Below are positions 1 through 9,660 of a stretch of 64,000 nucleotides of DNA, one piece after another. The stretch spans positions 62,001 to 126,000 of the forward strand of contig MEGH01000002.1 in NCBI GenBank assembly GCA_001725415.1, given 5' to 3'. The position numbers and the translations under genes were made by a program. This DNA comes from Pseudonocardia sp. SCN 73-27 (lineage in GTDB: Bacteria; Actinomycetota; Actinomycetes; Mycobacteriales; Pseudonocardiaceae). Below the pieces are notes generated by a model that saw only the letters and a program-made list of their open reading frames with translations, made no database searches and was not told the DNA's origin. How positions within the stretch are numbered: the first letter of the stretch is position 1; each line of letters starts with the position of its first letter.

Positions 1-18
1 AGCCGTGAGCGCCGCGGG

Positions 19-1116
19 TCAGCGGTCGCGTGCGGGACCGGTCGAGCCGCGGGGGATGTAGACCGCCGAGTCCTCGACGATGACGTCCGTGATGGGTTTT
101 CCGTCGAGGGCGTCGAGCATCGCGGCGGCCGCTGCCCGGCCGATCTTGTCGTAGTCCGACCTGATGCTGCTCAGCGGCGTGCGCAGCAGGGGAGCGGCGT
201 CGGAGTCGGACAGTGCGACGACGGACAGGTCCTCCGGTACCCGGATCCCGAGCTCCTCGCAGACGGACAAGATGTCCAGTGCGACGGCCATCGTCGCGAA
301 GATGGCCGTCGGTGGGCGCCGCTTGTTCAGCGTCGCGATCAGCAGGTCCCGCACCTCATCGCGGCTGTGGCCGGCTTTGAGGTCCAGCCACTTGACACGG
401 CGGGCGGGCACGAACAGCTTGTGCGTGAAGATGTCGCGGTTCACAGCGAATTCAGCGACGACGCGATGACCGAGTGCGGTGAGGTGTGAGATCGCCGCCT
501 CGTAGGCCGGGCTGCCGTTCATGGAAACCAGCGGCAGACTCGTGCAGTCGTCGCTGCGGAAGCCGACCGCTATGACCGGGACCCCCGCCTGCTCGTAGAG
601 CGACAAGGAGTCTGCCTGCTGGGCGTTCCAGTAGAACAAGCCGTCGACGCGGTGGGCGATGAAGCGCCGCAGCAGGGTGTCGATGTCGACCCCGGAACTG
701 GTCACGACGGACAGCAGGACGTTGTACCCCACCGACTCCATCTGCCCGATCATGCTCTGGAACACGGTCATCAGCTCGTTGCGCGGATGGCCGTCGAAGT
801 TCACCGCCATGCCGATCGTCATCGACCTGACGTTGCGCATGCTCCGTGCCGCGAGATTGGGGATGTACCCGAGCTCCTTCGCCGCGGCGAGGACGCGCTC
901 GAGGTTCTCCGGCGAGACCGGCAAGCCGTTGAGCGCCTTCGATACCGTCGCGGTCGAACACCCCGCGGCCGCGGCAACGGCGTGAAGGGTGGCCGCTCGC
1001 CTGCCGGTGGTCGTGCTCCTGCGGGTCCGGCGTGCCGGACCGTCGGCGCCCGCAGGAGAGGTCTCGGCGCCGTCGCCGGCGGCTACGGCGCCGGCATCAC
1101 CAGGAGGTCTCGCCAC
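19..1116 (-). CDS. LacI family transcriptional regulator
   Basis: DNA-binding repressor of 365 residues. Residues 43-64 form the LacI helix-turn-helix (AAAAGCSTATVSKALNG) and 87-94 the hinge helix (NLAARSMR); the rest is a periplasmic-binding-protein-like sensor domain. An Ala/Gly-rich tail of about 40 residues before the HTH is unusual, so the true start may lie inside the GTG-initiated frame used here. It is transcribed away from the Baeyer-Villiger operon at 1420, across a 303-bp intergenic region that holds ACGTTTA motifs, so it is the likely local regulator. The ligand cannot be deduced. Confidence 0.9.
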   Translation of the reverse strand: MARPPGDAGAVAAGDGAETSPAGADGPARRTRRSTTTGRRAATLHAVAAAAGCSTATVSKALNGLPVSPENLERVLAAAKELGYIPNLAARSMRNVRSMTIGMAVNFDGHPRNELMTVFQSMIGQMESVGYNVLLSVVTSSGVDIDTLLRRFIAHRVDGLFYWNAQQADSLSLYEQAGVPVIAVGFRSDDCTSLPLVSMNGSPAYEAAISHLTALGHRVVAEFAVNRDIFTHKLFVPARRVKWLDLKAGHSRDEVRDLLIATLNKRRPPTAIFATMAVALDILSVCEELGIRVPEDLSVVALSDSDAAPLLRTPLSSIRSDYDKIGRAAAAAMLDALDGKPITDVIVEDSAVYIPRGSTGPARDR

Positions 1117-1419
1117 TGCGGGAGCATAGCAATGTTCGGGCGTAAACGTGTCACCTCCCTGGTCAGGACCGAGAGATACGCGTCGGCTCCTTTCGCCTCG
1201 GGGCGGGCCGTGTTGCGCGTCGTCGGCGGAGGAGGTCGGGACAGTTGTCGGAAAACGTTTAAGGCGGTAGCGTCAGGCTCTCGAAGCCGCGATCCACAGC
1301 TGCGGAACCACCGGCGCGAGCCCCGGTATCGGGACGGGCGCGCCGCGGCAGCACAGGCGCCGGTGCGGCCTCACCGCGCGCCGGCCGGTCCGTGCGCAGA
1401 CCCGAAGGGATGACGAGCA
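1117..1419. promoter_or_regulatory. Divergent control region between lacI-type gene and ketone operon
   Basis: Intergenic region of 303 bp without a convincing gene. It contains the 8-bp palindrome AAACGTTT (1253-1260), inside ACGTTTAAGGCGGT (1255-1268), and a reversed relative ACGTTTACG on the - strand (1149-1141). LacI-family operators often centre on a CG step flanked by A/T, so these are plausible operators for the adjacent regulator. The 1255 motif recurs almost unchanged at 14161. The assignment is inference. Confidence 0.5.
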
Positions 1420-2922
1420 ATGGGCATCGTGGATGACGACCGCGATCACCCCACCGAGGTGGACGTGATCATCGTCGGTGCAGGTTTCGCAGGCCTCGGA
1501 ATGGCGATCCGGCTGGCCCGATCCGGGGAGCACTCGTTCCTCGTCCTCGAGCGTGGCGCCGACGTGGGTGGAACCTGGCGGGACAACACCTACCCGGGCG
1601 TCGCCTGCGACGTCCCGTCCCACCTGTACTCCTTCTCGTTCCTGCCGAACGCGCGGTGGTCACGGGTGTTCTCCCCGGGCGGGGAGATCCAGGAGTACCT
1701 ACGCAGGGCGGCCGAGGACGAAGGAATCCTGCCGAACGTCCGGCTGAACGCCGACATGCTGGCCGGTACCTGGGACGCGGTGGGGCAACGGTGGACCGTC
1801 ACCACCTCGGGCGGCGTGTACACCGGCCGGTACCTGGTGCTCGCCGCCGGACACCTGGCCGACGAGAAGCTCGCGCAGATCCCGGGCATGGACTCCTTCA
1901 GCGGTGAGCTCTTCCACTCCGCGCGCTGGAACCACGACGTGTCGCTCGAGGGCAAGCGGGTCGGCGTAGTGGGTTCGGGCGCCTCGGCGATCCAGATCGT
2001 CCCGGCTGTGGCCCACCAGGTGCGCGAGCTGGTCGTCTTCCAGCGATCGGCGCCATGGGTCGTTCCGCGGATGGACGGTGCGTACACCGAGGCCGAGAAG
2101 CGGTTGTTCGAACGTGCCCCGGAGACGATCCAGGACCTCCGTAACGACATCTTCTGGACCTTCGAGCAACAGTACGCGGCTCGCCGAAAGATCGAGCCGT
2201 TCTTCTCCGCCATCCGGAAGTTCGCGACCCGACACCTGCACGACCAGGTCCCCGAAGGAGAGCTCCGCCGGCGGCTCACACCGGACTACGACCTCGGCTG
2301 CAAACGGATGCTGATCTCGAGCGACTACTACCCGGCGCTGCAACAGCCCCACGTGACGCTGGAGGCCTCGCCGCTGGCGAAGATCGACGGAACGACCGCG
2401 GTGAGCGCCGCGGGCAACAGCTTCGAGCTCGACGTCCTGGTCTTCGCCACAGGTTTCGAGGCGGCCGAACCCCCGTTCGCGCACCACGTCACCGGCAAGG
2501 ACGGGCGCTCGCTCGCCGCGCACTGGGCCGCGGGCATGCACGCGCTGAACTCGACCGCGGTCCCCGGGTTCCCGAACATGTTCGTCCTCAACGGGCCGAA
2601 CACCGGGGTTGGGCACACCTCCACCCTCTTCCTGATCGAGACCCAGGTGGAGTTCGTGCTCTCGGCGATGGCGCACGCCCGGGCCGGTGACATCGGGACC
2701 GTCGAGGCCACGAGTGTGGCCGAGGCCGGCTACCAGCAGGAGGTCCGCGACCGCAGCGCCGGCACGGTCTGGGTCGACGGCGGCTGCAAGAACTGGTACG
2801 TCGACCCGCGGTCGGGGGACCTCACCGTGATCTGGCCGGACTTCGCCTACGTCTTCCGGGACCGTAACGGTTCCTTCGACCCTGACGGGTACGAGCTCGT
2901 CCGCGGGGAGGTGTCCGCATGA
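1420..2922 (+). CDS. Flavin-containing Baeyer-Villiger type monooxygenase
   Basis: NAD(P)H- and FAD-dependent monooxygenase of 500 residues, expected to insert oxygen next to a ketone and yield an ester or lactone. The FAD Rossmann motif GAGFAG is at 20-25, followed by GGTWRDNTYPGVACD (50-64). The BVMO fingerprint F-x-G-x3-H-x3-W is complete at F160, G162, H166 and W170. The second nucleotide-binding motif GSGASA is at 185-190. It is the first gene of the operon, and the next gene overlaps its stop by 4 bp (ATGA). It is a different subtype from the second BVMO at 5344. The substrate is unknown, probably a cyclic or terpenoid ketone given the neighbours. Confidence 0.88.
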   Translation: MGIVDDDRDHPTEVDVIIVGAGFAGLGMAIRLARSGEHSFLVLERGADVGGTWRDNTYPGVACDVPSHLYSFSFLPNARWSRVFSPGGEIQEYLRRAAEDEGILPNVRLNADMLAGTWDAVGQRWTVTTSGGVYTGRYLVLAAGHLADEKLAQIPGMDSFSGELFHSARWNHDVSLEGKRVGVVGSGASAIQIVPAVAHQVRELVVFQRSAPWVVPRMDGAYTEAEKRLFERAPETIQDLRNDIFWTFEQQYAARRKIEPFFSAIRKFATRHLHDQVPEGELRRRLTPDYDLGCKRMLISSDYYPALQQPHVTLEASPLAKIDGTTAVSAAGNSFELDVLVFATGFEAAEPPFAHHVTGKDGRSLAAHWAAGMHALNSTAVPGFPNMFVLNGPNTGVGHTSTLFLIETQVEFVLSAMAHARAGDIGTVEATSVAEAGYQQEVRDRSAGTVWVDGGCKNWYVDPRSGDLTVIWPDFAYVFRDRNGSFDPDGYELVRGEVSA

Positions 2923-3767
2923 TCGTCGACCTCCGGCGTCCTCGCATGCTCTCGGTCGGCTCCTTCGAGGTCGGCATCGTCGACTCCGGGGAGGACCACG
3001 AGGACCAGGCGCCGATCCTGCTCCTCCCCGGAACCGGCGGGAGCACGAAGAGGCACTACGGGTTCGTCCACCCGATGCTGAGCCTGCGGCGGAGGGTCGT
3101 CGGCGTCGACTTCGGGCCGGCGCCGAGCCCCGACGGCGCCATGAGCCTCGACGACCTGCGCGATCAGGCCCTGGCCGTTGCAGAGGACGTGTTGCCTGGC
3201 CGGCGCTTCCTGATCTGTGGCTACTCGCTCGGAGCGGAGGTGGCGGCACTGGTCGCAGCCGAGCGTCCTGACCTCGTCGAGGGCCTCGTGCTCGTCGGTG
3301 GCTGGCTGCGTTCAGACGCGCACCAGCGCCTTCGCAACTCGGTGTGGCGGACACTGCGCCGGGAGGACTCCGCCGCCCTTCGCGACTACATGACCTTCTG
3401 CGCCTTCAGCAGCGCCTATCTCGCGGCGCGGGCCCCGGAGGAGCTGGAGCGGCTGCCGGAACGGTTCGTGCTGGGCGACCTCATCGACCAGCACATGCGG
3501 CTCACGCCGACGATCGACCTCACCGAGGTGGTGGAGAAGGTCGTCGCTCCGACACTGGTGGTCGGGTGCTCCCTCGACCAGATGGTGCCGCCTCGGGCGA
3601 CCAAGCAGTTGTTCGGCGCGATCGCGGACGCGCGCTACGCGGAGGTCGCGTCCGGCCACGCGATCCACACCGAACGTCCCGCCGAGATGCTGCGGCTGGT
3701 GGAGCAGTTCGCGTCGGAACCCACCGGCACCCCGGCTGGCTCGATCCTGCGCGGGATCACGGCCTGA
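2919..3767 (+). CDS. Alpha/beta hydrolase (likely lactone/ester hydrolase)
   Basis: A 282-residue alpha/beta-hydrolase. The oxyanion segment is LLLPGTGG (35-41), the nucleophile elbow GYSLG has S103, the likely acid is in CSLDQMVPP, and the His is in ASGHAIHTERP near the C terminus. Its start overlaps the BVMO stop (ATGA), so the two are translationally coupled. A hydrolase directly after a BVMO suggests opening of the lactone or ester product. The exact substrate is inference. Confidence 0.85.
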   Translation: MIVDLRRPRMLSVGSFEVGIVDSGEDHEDQAPILLLPGTGGSTKRHYGFVHPMLSLRRRVVGVDFGPAPSPDGAMSLDDLRDQALAVAEDVLPGRRFLICGYSLGAEVAALVAAERPDLVEGLVLVGGWLRSDAHQRLRNSVWRTLRREDSAALRDYMTFCAFSSAYLAARAPEELERLPERFVLGDLIDQHMRLTPTIDLTEVVEKVVAPTLVVGCSLDQMVPPRATKQLFGAIADARYAEVASGHAIHTERPAEMLRLVEQFASEPTGTPAGSILRGITA

Positions 3768-3799
3768 CCCCCGACAGGACGAGCAACGAGAGTCGAGTG

Positions 3800-5344
3800 A
3801 TGACAACAGTAGTGCGAACCGAGGCGCCCGTGCGGCATCCGGGGGAGTTCTTCGTCGACGGCAGGTGGGTCGGACCGTCGTCCGACGCCGTGGTGGAGGT
3901 GATCGATCCCGCGACGGAGGAGGTTTTCCTCCGGGTCGCCGAGGCCCGGCGACCCGATGTCGACCGGGCCGTCGACGCCGCCCGTCGGGCTTTCGACGAC
4001 GGACCGTGGCCGCTGTTGAGCCACGCGCAACGGGCGGGATACCTGCGGGCGATCGGGGCCGGACTGCGCGAGCGGGCCGAGGACATCGGCCAGATCTGGC
4101 CACGTCAGTCCGGGGCCCTGCACTCGGTCGCCGTCGCCAGGGGCCGGGGACTCGCAGCCGTCCTCGACTACTACGCCGACCTTGCGGACTCCTTCCCCTT
4201 CGAGGAACCGGCGACCGTGACGACTGGCGGGAAGTTCGGCCTGCTGGTGCGCGAGCCGGTCGGTGTGGTCGCCGCGATCGTGCCATGGAACAGCCCGCTC
4301 TCGTTGATCGTCTTCAAGCTCGCGCCTGCGCTGCTCGCCGGCTGCACGGTCGTGCTGAAGCCGGCCCCCGAGGCGCCGGGGGAGGCCTACGTCCTCGCCG
4401 AGATCGCTGAGTCGGTCGGCTTGCCGCCAGGGGTGCTGAACGTCGTCACCGCCGATCGCGAGGTGTCGGAGCTGCTGGTCCGCGACCCGCGGGTCGACAA
4501 GGTCGCGTTCACGGGCTCCACCGCGGCGGGGCGCCGGATCGCCTCCCTGCTCGGTGAGCGGATCGGGCGCTTCACGCTGGAGCTCGGCGGCAAGTCCGCC
4601 GCGGTGCTCCTCGACGACGCGGACCTCGGCGCGGCGGCACGCACCCTCGCCACCGCAGAGTGCTTCCTGTCCGGGCAGGTGTGTGCCTCGCTGACCCGGA
4701 TCGTCGTGCCCCGCGGCCGGCACGACGAGTTCGTCGAGGCCCTCGCCGAGGCGTTCGGGTCCACTGTCGTCGGGGACCCGTTCGATCCCACCACCCAGAT
4801 GGGACCGCTGGCGATGCGCAGGCAGCGGGACCGGGTCGAGCGCTACATCGCACGCGGGGTTGAGGAGGGCGCGCGGCTGGTCACCGGCGGTGGCCGCCCG
4901 GCCCACCTCGAGCGCGGCTTCTACGTGGAACCGACGGTCTTCGCGAACGTGGACAACGCGCAGACGATCGCGCAGGAGGAGATCTTCGGGCCGGTGCTCA
5001 GCGTCATCCCGGCCGCGGACGAGCGCGACGCCGTCCGGATCGCGAACGACACGATCTACGGGCTGAACGCCGCGGTGTTCACCGAGGACGCCGACCGGGC
5101 CCGGGAGGTCGCCCGGGCGCTGCGCTCGGGAACGGTGGCCCAGAACGCCTTCCGGCTCGACTTCGGCATCGCGTTCGGTGGCGTCAAACAGTCGGGTGTC
5201 GGCAGGGAGGGGGGCACCGAGGGCTTGCTGCCGTACCTGGAGACCAAGACGGTCCTGCTCGACGGGACCCCGGAACGGTATCGGCCGGATTCCGGAGCCG
5301 AGCACAGGGCCGTGTCAGCGGCCGAGTCAGCAAGGAGGACGTGA
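3800..5344 (+). CDS. NAD(P)-dependent aldehyde dehydrogenase
   Basis: ALDH superfamily enzyme of 514 residues that oxidises an aldehyde to an acid. It shows PWNSPL (N164), the general base in LELGGK (E261), and the catalytic Cys in SGQVCAS (C295). The ATG at 3800 is chosen because the family N terminus begins there; the frame is open upstream but overlaps the hydrolase. The stop overlaps the following start (TGATG). In the operon it would oxidise an omega-hydroxy-acid-derived aldehyde released after ring opening. Confidence 0.92.
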   Translation: MTTVVRTEAPVRHPGEFFVDGRWVGPSSDAVVEVIDPATEEVFLRVAEARRPDVDRAVDAARRAFDDGPWPLLSHAQRAGYLRAIGAGLRERAEDIGQIWPRQSGALHSVAVARGRGLAAVLDYYADLADSFPFEEPATVTTGGKFGLLVREPVGVVAAIVPWNSPLSLIVFKLAPALLAGCTVVLKPAPEAPGEAYVLAEIAESVGLPPGVLNVVTADREVSELLVRDPRVDKVAFTGSTAAGRRIASLLGERIGRFTLELGGKSAAVLLDDADLGAAARTLATAECFLSGQVCASLTRIVVPRGRHDEFVEALAEAFGSTVVGDPFDPTTQMGPLAMRRQRDRVERYIARGVEEGARLVTGGGRPAHLERGFYVEPTVFANVDNAQTIAQEEIFGPVLSVIPAADERDAVRIANDTIYGLNAAVFTEDADRAREVARALRSGTVAQNAFRLDFGIAFGGVKQSGVGREGGTEGLLPYLETKTVLLDGTPERYRPDSGAEHRAVSAAESARRT

Positions 5345-7203
5345 TGACCGGCAAGCCGTGGGACGTGTCGGGTGCCTGGGCGGAGCTCGGCTACGACCCC
5401 GATGCTGTGCGGGACAAGTATCGCGAGGAACGCGAGAAGCGGTTGCGGGCCGAGGGGTCGCGCCAGTACCAGCGCCTGACGGGCGAGCTCGCGTCCTATC
5501 TCCGCGACCCGTTCCGGCAGCGCATCGAGCGCGCGCCCGTCGCGGACACCGTCGAGGTGGCCGTGATCGGCGGCGGGTTCGGGGGGCTTCTGCTCGGGGC
5601 CCGGATGCGCGAGGCCGGCGTCGAGGACTTGCGGATCGTGGAGCAGGGCGGTGACTTCGGCGGGGCCTGGTACTGGAACCGCTACCCCGGCGTCCGGTGT
5701 GACACCGAGGCCTACGTCTACCTCCCGCTGCTGGAGGAGACCGGTTACATCCCAAGCGAGAGATACACCCAGGGAGACGAGATCCTGGCCTACTGCGGCC
5801 GGATCGCGCGCCACTTCGGTCTCTACGACAACGCCCTGCTCGAGACGTCCGTGACCGAGCTGCGCTGGTCTGACGAGGACGACCTGTGGTCGATCACGAC
5901 GGACCGGGGGGACGACTTCAGGGCCCGCTACGTCTGCATGACGACCGGGGCCTTCGTGCGGCCGAAGCTCCCGGGCGTGCCGGGGCTCGCCGACTTCGAG
6001 GGCAAGGCGTTCCACACTGCGCGCTGGGATTACGAGTACACGGGCGGCAGCAGCCGCGGTGGCCTCACCGGCCTCGCCGACAAGCGGGTGGCCCTCATCG
6101 GCACCGGGGCAACCGGCGTGGGGTGCATCCCCGTCGTCGCGCAGAACGCAGGCCACCTCTTCGTCGTCCAGCGGACGCCGGCGGCCGTGGGTGAGCGGAA
6201 CAACGGCCCGACCGATCCGGCGTGGGTCGAATCGCTCGAGCCCGGATGGCACCGGCGCCGGGTGGAGAACTTCTCCGCATACCTCGCGGGAGAGGACGCG
6301 GAGGAGGACCTGGTCCGGGACGGCTGGACCGAGATCATCCGGCGGTTCCGCAGCATCCGGGGGTCGGAGGACGGTGCCGACGTCAAGGCGTCGATGGAGC
6401 GTGCTGACTTCGAACGGATGGAGGAGATCCGTTCGAGAGTCAGCGCCTCCGTGCACGACCCGGCGGTTGCCGAGGCTTTGAAGCCCTACTACCGGGCCCT
6501 GTGCAAACGTCCCTGCTTCCACGACGAGTACCTCGGCGTGTTCAACCAGCCGAACGTCACGCTCCTCGACACGGACGGTCGCGGCGTCGAATCGATCACG
6601 AACAACGGCATCGTGGTGCAGGGCGAGGAGTACGGGGTCGACTGCATCATCTTCGCCAGCGGTTTCCAGGTCGGTGGGTCGCTCAGGAGCCGGGTGGGCT
6701 ACGACGTGTACGGCCGGGACGGTTTGGCGCTGAGCAGCAAGTGGCGCACGGGGATCTCCACGTTGTTCGGGATGCAGACCAACGGTTTTCCGAACCTGTT
6801 CGTCGTGACCCAGGCACAGGTCGGGATCAGCTCGAACCAGACCCACCCGCTCGACGTGCAGAGCCGCCACGTCGCGGCCGTCGTGGCCGAGGCGCGCAAG
6901 CGGGGGGCGGTCTCGGTGGAGGTCACGGCCGAGGCCGAGGACCAATGGGTGAACGAGGTGATGACCGCCTCGCGGGTCGACATCGAGTTCTTGGAGTCGT
7001 GCACGCCCAGCTACTACAACAACGAAGGCCAGCCGCACGCAGAGCTGTTCCGGCGCAACGGATCGTATGCGCCCGGAGTGGGCGCGTTCTCCCGCATCGT
7101 CGAGGAGTGGCGCGCGTCGAACGACTGGAAGGGCGAGGTGTTCCGGCTCGCCGGTCAGCCACAGGAGACGTCGGGGGACGTCGGGACGAAGGAGTCCGCA
7201 TGA
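5344..7203 (+). CDS. Baeyer-Villiger monooxygenase with N-terminal extension (CPDMO-like)
   Basis: FAD/NADPH monooxygenase of 619 residues. A 70-residue charged N-terminal extension precedes GGGFGG (76-81), then GGAWYWNRYPG (106-116). The fingerprint F218-x-G220-x3-H224-x3-W228 is intact, and GTGATG (253-258) marks the NADPH domain. The extension and the text around residues 100-140 recall cyclopentadecanone/steroid-type BVMOs, recalled from memory. The ATG at 5344 fits AAGGAGG (5332-5338) better than the GTG at 5341. Two BVMOs in one operon suggest two ketone steps or two ring sizes. Confidence 0.9.
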   Translation: MTGKPWDVSGAWAELGYDPDAVRDKYREEREKRLRAEGSRQYQRLTGELASYLRDPFRQRIERAPVADTVEVAVIGGGFGGLLLGARMREAGVEDLRIVEQGGDFGGAWYWNRYPGVRCDTEAYVYLPLLEETGYIPSERYTQGDEILAYCGRIARHFGLYDNALLETSVTELRWSDEDDLWSITTDRGDDFRARYVCMTTGAFVRPKLPGVPGLADFEGKAFHTARWDYEYTGGSSRGGLTGLADKRVALIGTGATGVGCIPVVAQNAGHLFVVQRTPAAVGERNNGPTDPAWVESLEPGWHRRRVENFSAYLAGEDAEEDLVRDGWTEIIRRFRSIRGSEDGADVKASMERADFERMEEIRSRVSASVHDPAVAEALKPYYRALCKRPCFHDEYLGVFNQPNVTLLDTDGRGVESITNNGIVVQGEEYGVDCIIFASGFQVGGSLRSRVGYDVYGRDGLALSSKWRTGISTLFGMQTNGFPNLFVVTQAQVGISSNQTHPLDVQSRHVAAVVAEARKRGAVSVEVTAEAEDQWVNEVMTASRVDIEFLESCTPSYYNNEGQPHAELFRRNGSYAPGVGAFSRIVEEWRASNDWKGEVFRLAGQPQETSGDVGTKESA

Positions 7204-8369
7204 AGGTAGGGGTGTTCTTCAACTGGCAGAACCATCTCGATTGGGACAGGTACCGAGCAAAGGGAACCGAGCCGCCGATCGTCGCGGACGCGACGATCTA
7301 TGACGAGGAGCTCCATCTCGCGGGCCTGGTGGAGCCGCTCGGTTTCGACTCGTACTGGGCCATCGACCACTACGTCACGCCCTATGGCATGACCGGCGGG
7401 GTGATGCAGCACCTGTCGAACATCGCGGGACGGACGAGCCGGATCGACCTGGGCACCATGGTGCTCGTCCTGCCCTGGTACGACCCGATGAAGGTCGTCC
7501 ACCAGATCAGCGCACTCGACAACATGCTGCAAGGCAGGCGGCTCACCCTCGGTGTCGGCCGCGGCGCCGCCATCCGGGAGTTCGACGGCTTCCGCATTCC
7601 CATGAGCGACGCCAGGGGCCGGTACGAGGAGTGCCTCGCCATCATGAAGTTGGCGATGACGCAGGAGTGGTTCTCCTTCGACGGTGAGTTCTTCACGATC
7701 CCGGAGACGACCGTCCGTCCGCACTTCCGCAACCCCGAACGCCTGCTGGCGGACATGAAGTCCGGCTGGGCGAGCCCCGCGAGTCTGCCACTCGCCGCCA
7801 ATGCAGGGCTGGGAATGCTCCTCACCAATCAGAAGAGCTGGGCGGATTACCGCAAGGACGTCGGGGACTTCAACCGGATCCGCAGCGAGAACGGATGGGC
7901 CGCGACCCAGCCGACGGTCGTGGTACGGGCCGCATGCCTCGAGTCCTCGCAGGAGGCGTGGGACGCCATGTCGACGTACACGCTGGAGGGCCAGCGAAGC
8001 AGCGCCAATCATTACCAGCTCGACGACACCGAGCGCCTGCTCAACACCAAGGGCTACGAGCAGTACGCCCAGCGCCGCAAGGCCGACCCGACCGACGAGC
8101 AGATCGTCGAGGCGGCGGCCCGTCCGCAGGCGTGGGGGACACCCGACGAGGTGTACGACCGCCTCCGGCTCATCCAGCAGCTGACCGGTGCGAACGAGTT
8201 CGTCCTGAGTTTCCGGTACGGCACGATGCCGGTCGAGCTGGCCGAGCGGTCGATGCGGCTGTTCGCCGAGGAGGTGCTCCCGCGGCTGCACAAGGACGAC
8301 GCGCCGTTGGACGTCGAGCTCAGCGGCCGCGCTCCGATGGCCGGAACCCTGGATCCGGGGCACGGATGA
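7200..8369 (+). CDS. LLM class (luciferase-like) flavin-dependent oxidoreductase
   Basis: A 389-residue bacterial-luciferase-like TIM-barrel protein. Typical features are the N-terminal beta strand MKVGVFF, the DHYVTPYG region near residue 60, RIDLGTMVLVLPWYDP, and LTLGVGRG with a flavin-phosphate loop. The ATG at 7200 overlaps the preceding stop (ATGA), although the same frame is open far upstream within the BVMO. Members use FMNH2 or F420 and include monooxygenases. The flavin reductase at 19276 could supply reduced flavin. The substrate is unknown. Confidence 0.85.
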   Translation: MKVGVFFNWQNHLDWDRYRAKGTEPPIVADATIYDEELHLAGLVEPLGFDSYWAIDHYVTPYGMTGGVMQHLSNIAGRTSRIDLGTMVLVLPWYDPMKVVHQISALDNMLQGRRLTLGVGRGAAIREFDGFRIPMSDARGRYEECLAIMKLAMTQEWFSFDGEFFTIPETTVRPHFRNPERLLADMKSGWASPASLPLAANAGLGMLLTNQKSWADYRKDVGDFNRIRSENGWAATQPTVVVRAACLESSQEAWDAMSTYTLEGQRSSANHYQLDDTERLLNTKGYEQYAQRRKADPTDEQIVEAAARPQAWGTPDEVYDRLRLIQQLTGANEFVLSFRYGTMPVELAERSMRLFAEEVLPRLHKDDAPLDVELSGRAPMAGTLDPGHG

Positions 8370-8427
8370 CGCCCGCTCGCCCGGGGGCGCCGGTGCCGAT
8401 GGCCAGCCGAGCAGGTGGTGGGGGCCG

Positions 8428-9633
8428 ATGAGCGGGCCGCTCAGTGGCGTCCGTGTCGTCGAGGTCGCCTCGGTGATCGCTGGCCCGCTGGCGTCGATGT
8501 GGCTGGCCGACCAGGGGGCCGACGTCATCAAGATCGAGCCGGTGAACGGCGGGGACACGACACGCGCCCTCGCGTCCCAGCCGGAGCTCGGCGGCATGGC
8601 GGGGTTGTTCGTCAACGCCAACCGCGGCAAACGCTCGGTGACGGTCGACCTGGGCGTCCCGGAAGGCCGGGACCTCGTGCTCGACCTGTGCCGCGAGGCG
8701 GACGTGTTTCTCCAGAACTGGCGGCCCGGCGCCATGGAACGAGCGGGGTTGGACTATGCCGCCGTGTCCGCCGTCGCGCCGGAGATCGTGTACGTCTCGG
8801 TCAGCGGGTTCGGTCCGGACGGGCCCTACGCCCACCGCCGCGCGTACGACCCGATCGTGCAGGGGCTGACCGGATACGTCGCGGTGCAGCGCAATCCCGA
8901 GATCCCCTTCCCGGATCTCGTGCGGACGCTGGTCGCCGACAAGGCGACGGCGCTGGTCGTCGCGCAGGCGGTGGTGGCCGCCCTGTTCGTGCGCGAGCGA
9001 GGACAGGGCGGCCAGCACATCGAGGTACCGATGCTCGACTCGGCCCTGGCGTTCCTCTTCCCGGACGCCTACATGGCCCGAAGCCTGCTCGACGACCCGA
9101 AACGCGAGGTCCGGCCCACGATCGCCCAGACCTTCCGCGTCGCGACGACCAGCGATGGTCAGGTGATCACCCACACCGGCAACCTGGGGCAGATGCACGG
9201 CTTGTTCCGCGCCCTCGGTCACCCCGAATGGGCAGAGGACCCGCGCTTCGCCACCCCCACTGAGATCCGCCGGAACTTCGAGGTCCTCGGGCCGATGCTG
9301 GCAGCGGCTTTCGAGGAGTCGGTGACGGCGGACCTGTCGGTCGCGCTCGAGGCCGAGGACGTGCCGTTCGCCCCCGTCGCGGGACTCGACGACGTCGCGG
9401 ACGATCCGCAGGTGCGCCACAACGGGGCGCTGTCCGTCCGCACGGTCGCGCCGGTCGGCCGGGTCCTCGAGGTGGCGCACCCCGCCCGGTTCTCGGGCAC
9501 GCCGGTGCAGCTGGCACCCCCGGCCCCGCTGCTCGGTCAGCACACCGACGAGGTGCTGGCCGAGCTCGGACGGACCGGCGACGAGATCCAGGCGCTGCGC
9601 CGCACCGCCGTCATCGGCCCGAAGCACGACTGA
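8428..9633 (+). CDS. CaiB/BaiF (class III) CoA transferase
   Basis: A 401-residue family III CoA transferase that moves CoA from one carboxylic acid to another through an aspartyl anhydride. It shows the family N terminus (LSGVRVVEVASVIAGPLASM), GADVIKIEP, the NRGKRSV motif and the VADKATAL segment around the conserved Asp, all in normal order and length. It is spaced 58 bp after the LLM gene. In context it would activate the acid produced by the aldehyde dehydrogenase and send it to beta-oxidation. Confidence 0.92.
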   Translation: MSGPLSGVRVVEVASVIAGPLASMWLADQGADVIKIEPVNGGDTTRALASQPELGGMAGLFVNANRGKRSVTVDLGVPEGRDLVLDLCREADVFLQNWRPGAMERAGLDYAAVSAVAPEIVYVSVSGFGPDGPYAHRRAYDPIVQGLTGYVAVQRNPEIPFPDLVRTLVADKATALVVAQAVVAALFVRERGQGGQHIEVPMLDSALAFLFPDAYMARSLLDDPKREVRPTIAQTFRVATTSDGQVITHTGNLGQMHGLFRALGHPEWAEDPRFATPTEIRRNFEVLGPMLAAAFEESVTADLSVALEAEDVPFAPVAGLDDVADDPQVRHNGALSVRTVAPVGRVLEVAHPARFSGTPVQLAPPAPLLGQHTDEVLAELGRTGDEIQALRRTAVIGPKHD

Positions 9634-9660
9634 CCACTGTCGACACCCGAGGGAGAAGCC

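Noticed and set aside
1699-3354. 551-codon - strand frame opposite the first BVMO
   Set aside because: Antisense shadow; the BVMO fingerprint on the + strand leaves no doubt which strand is real.
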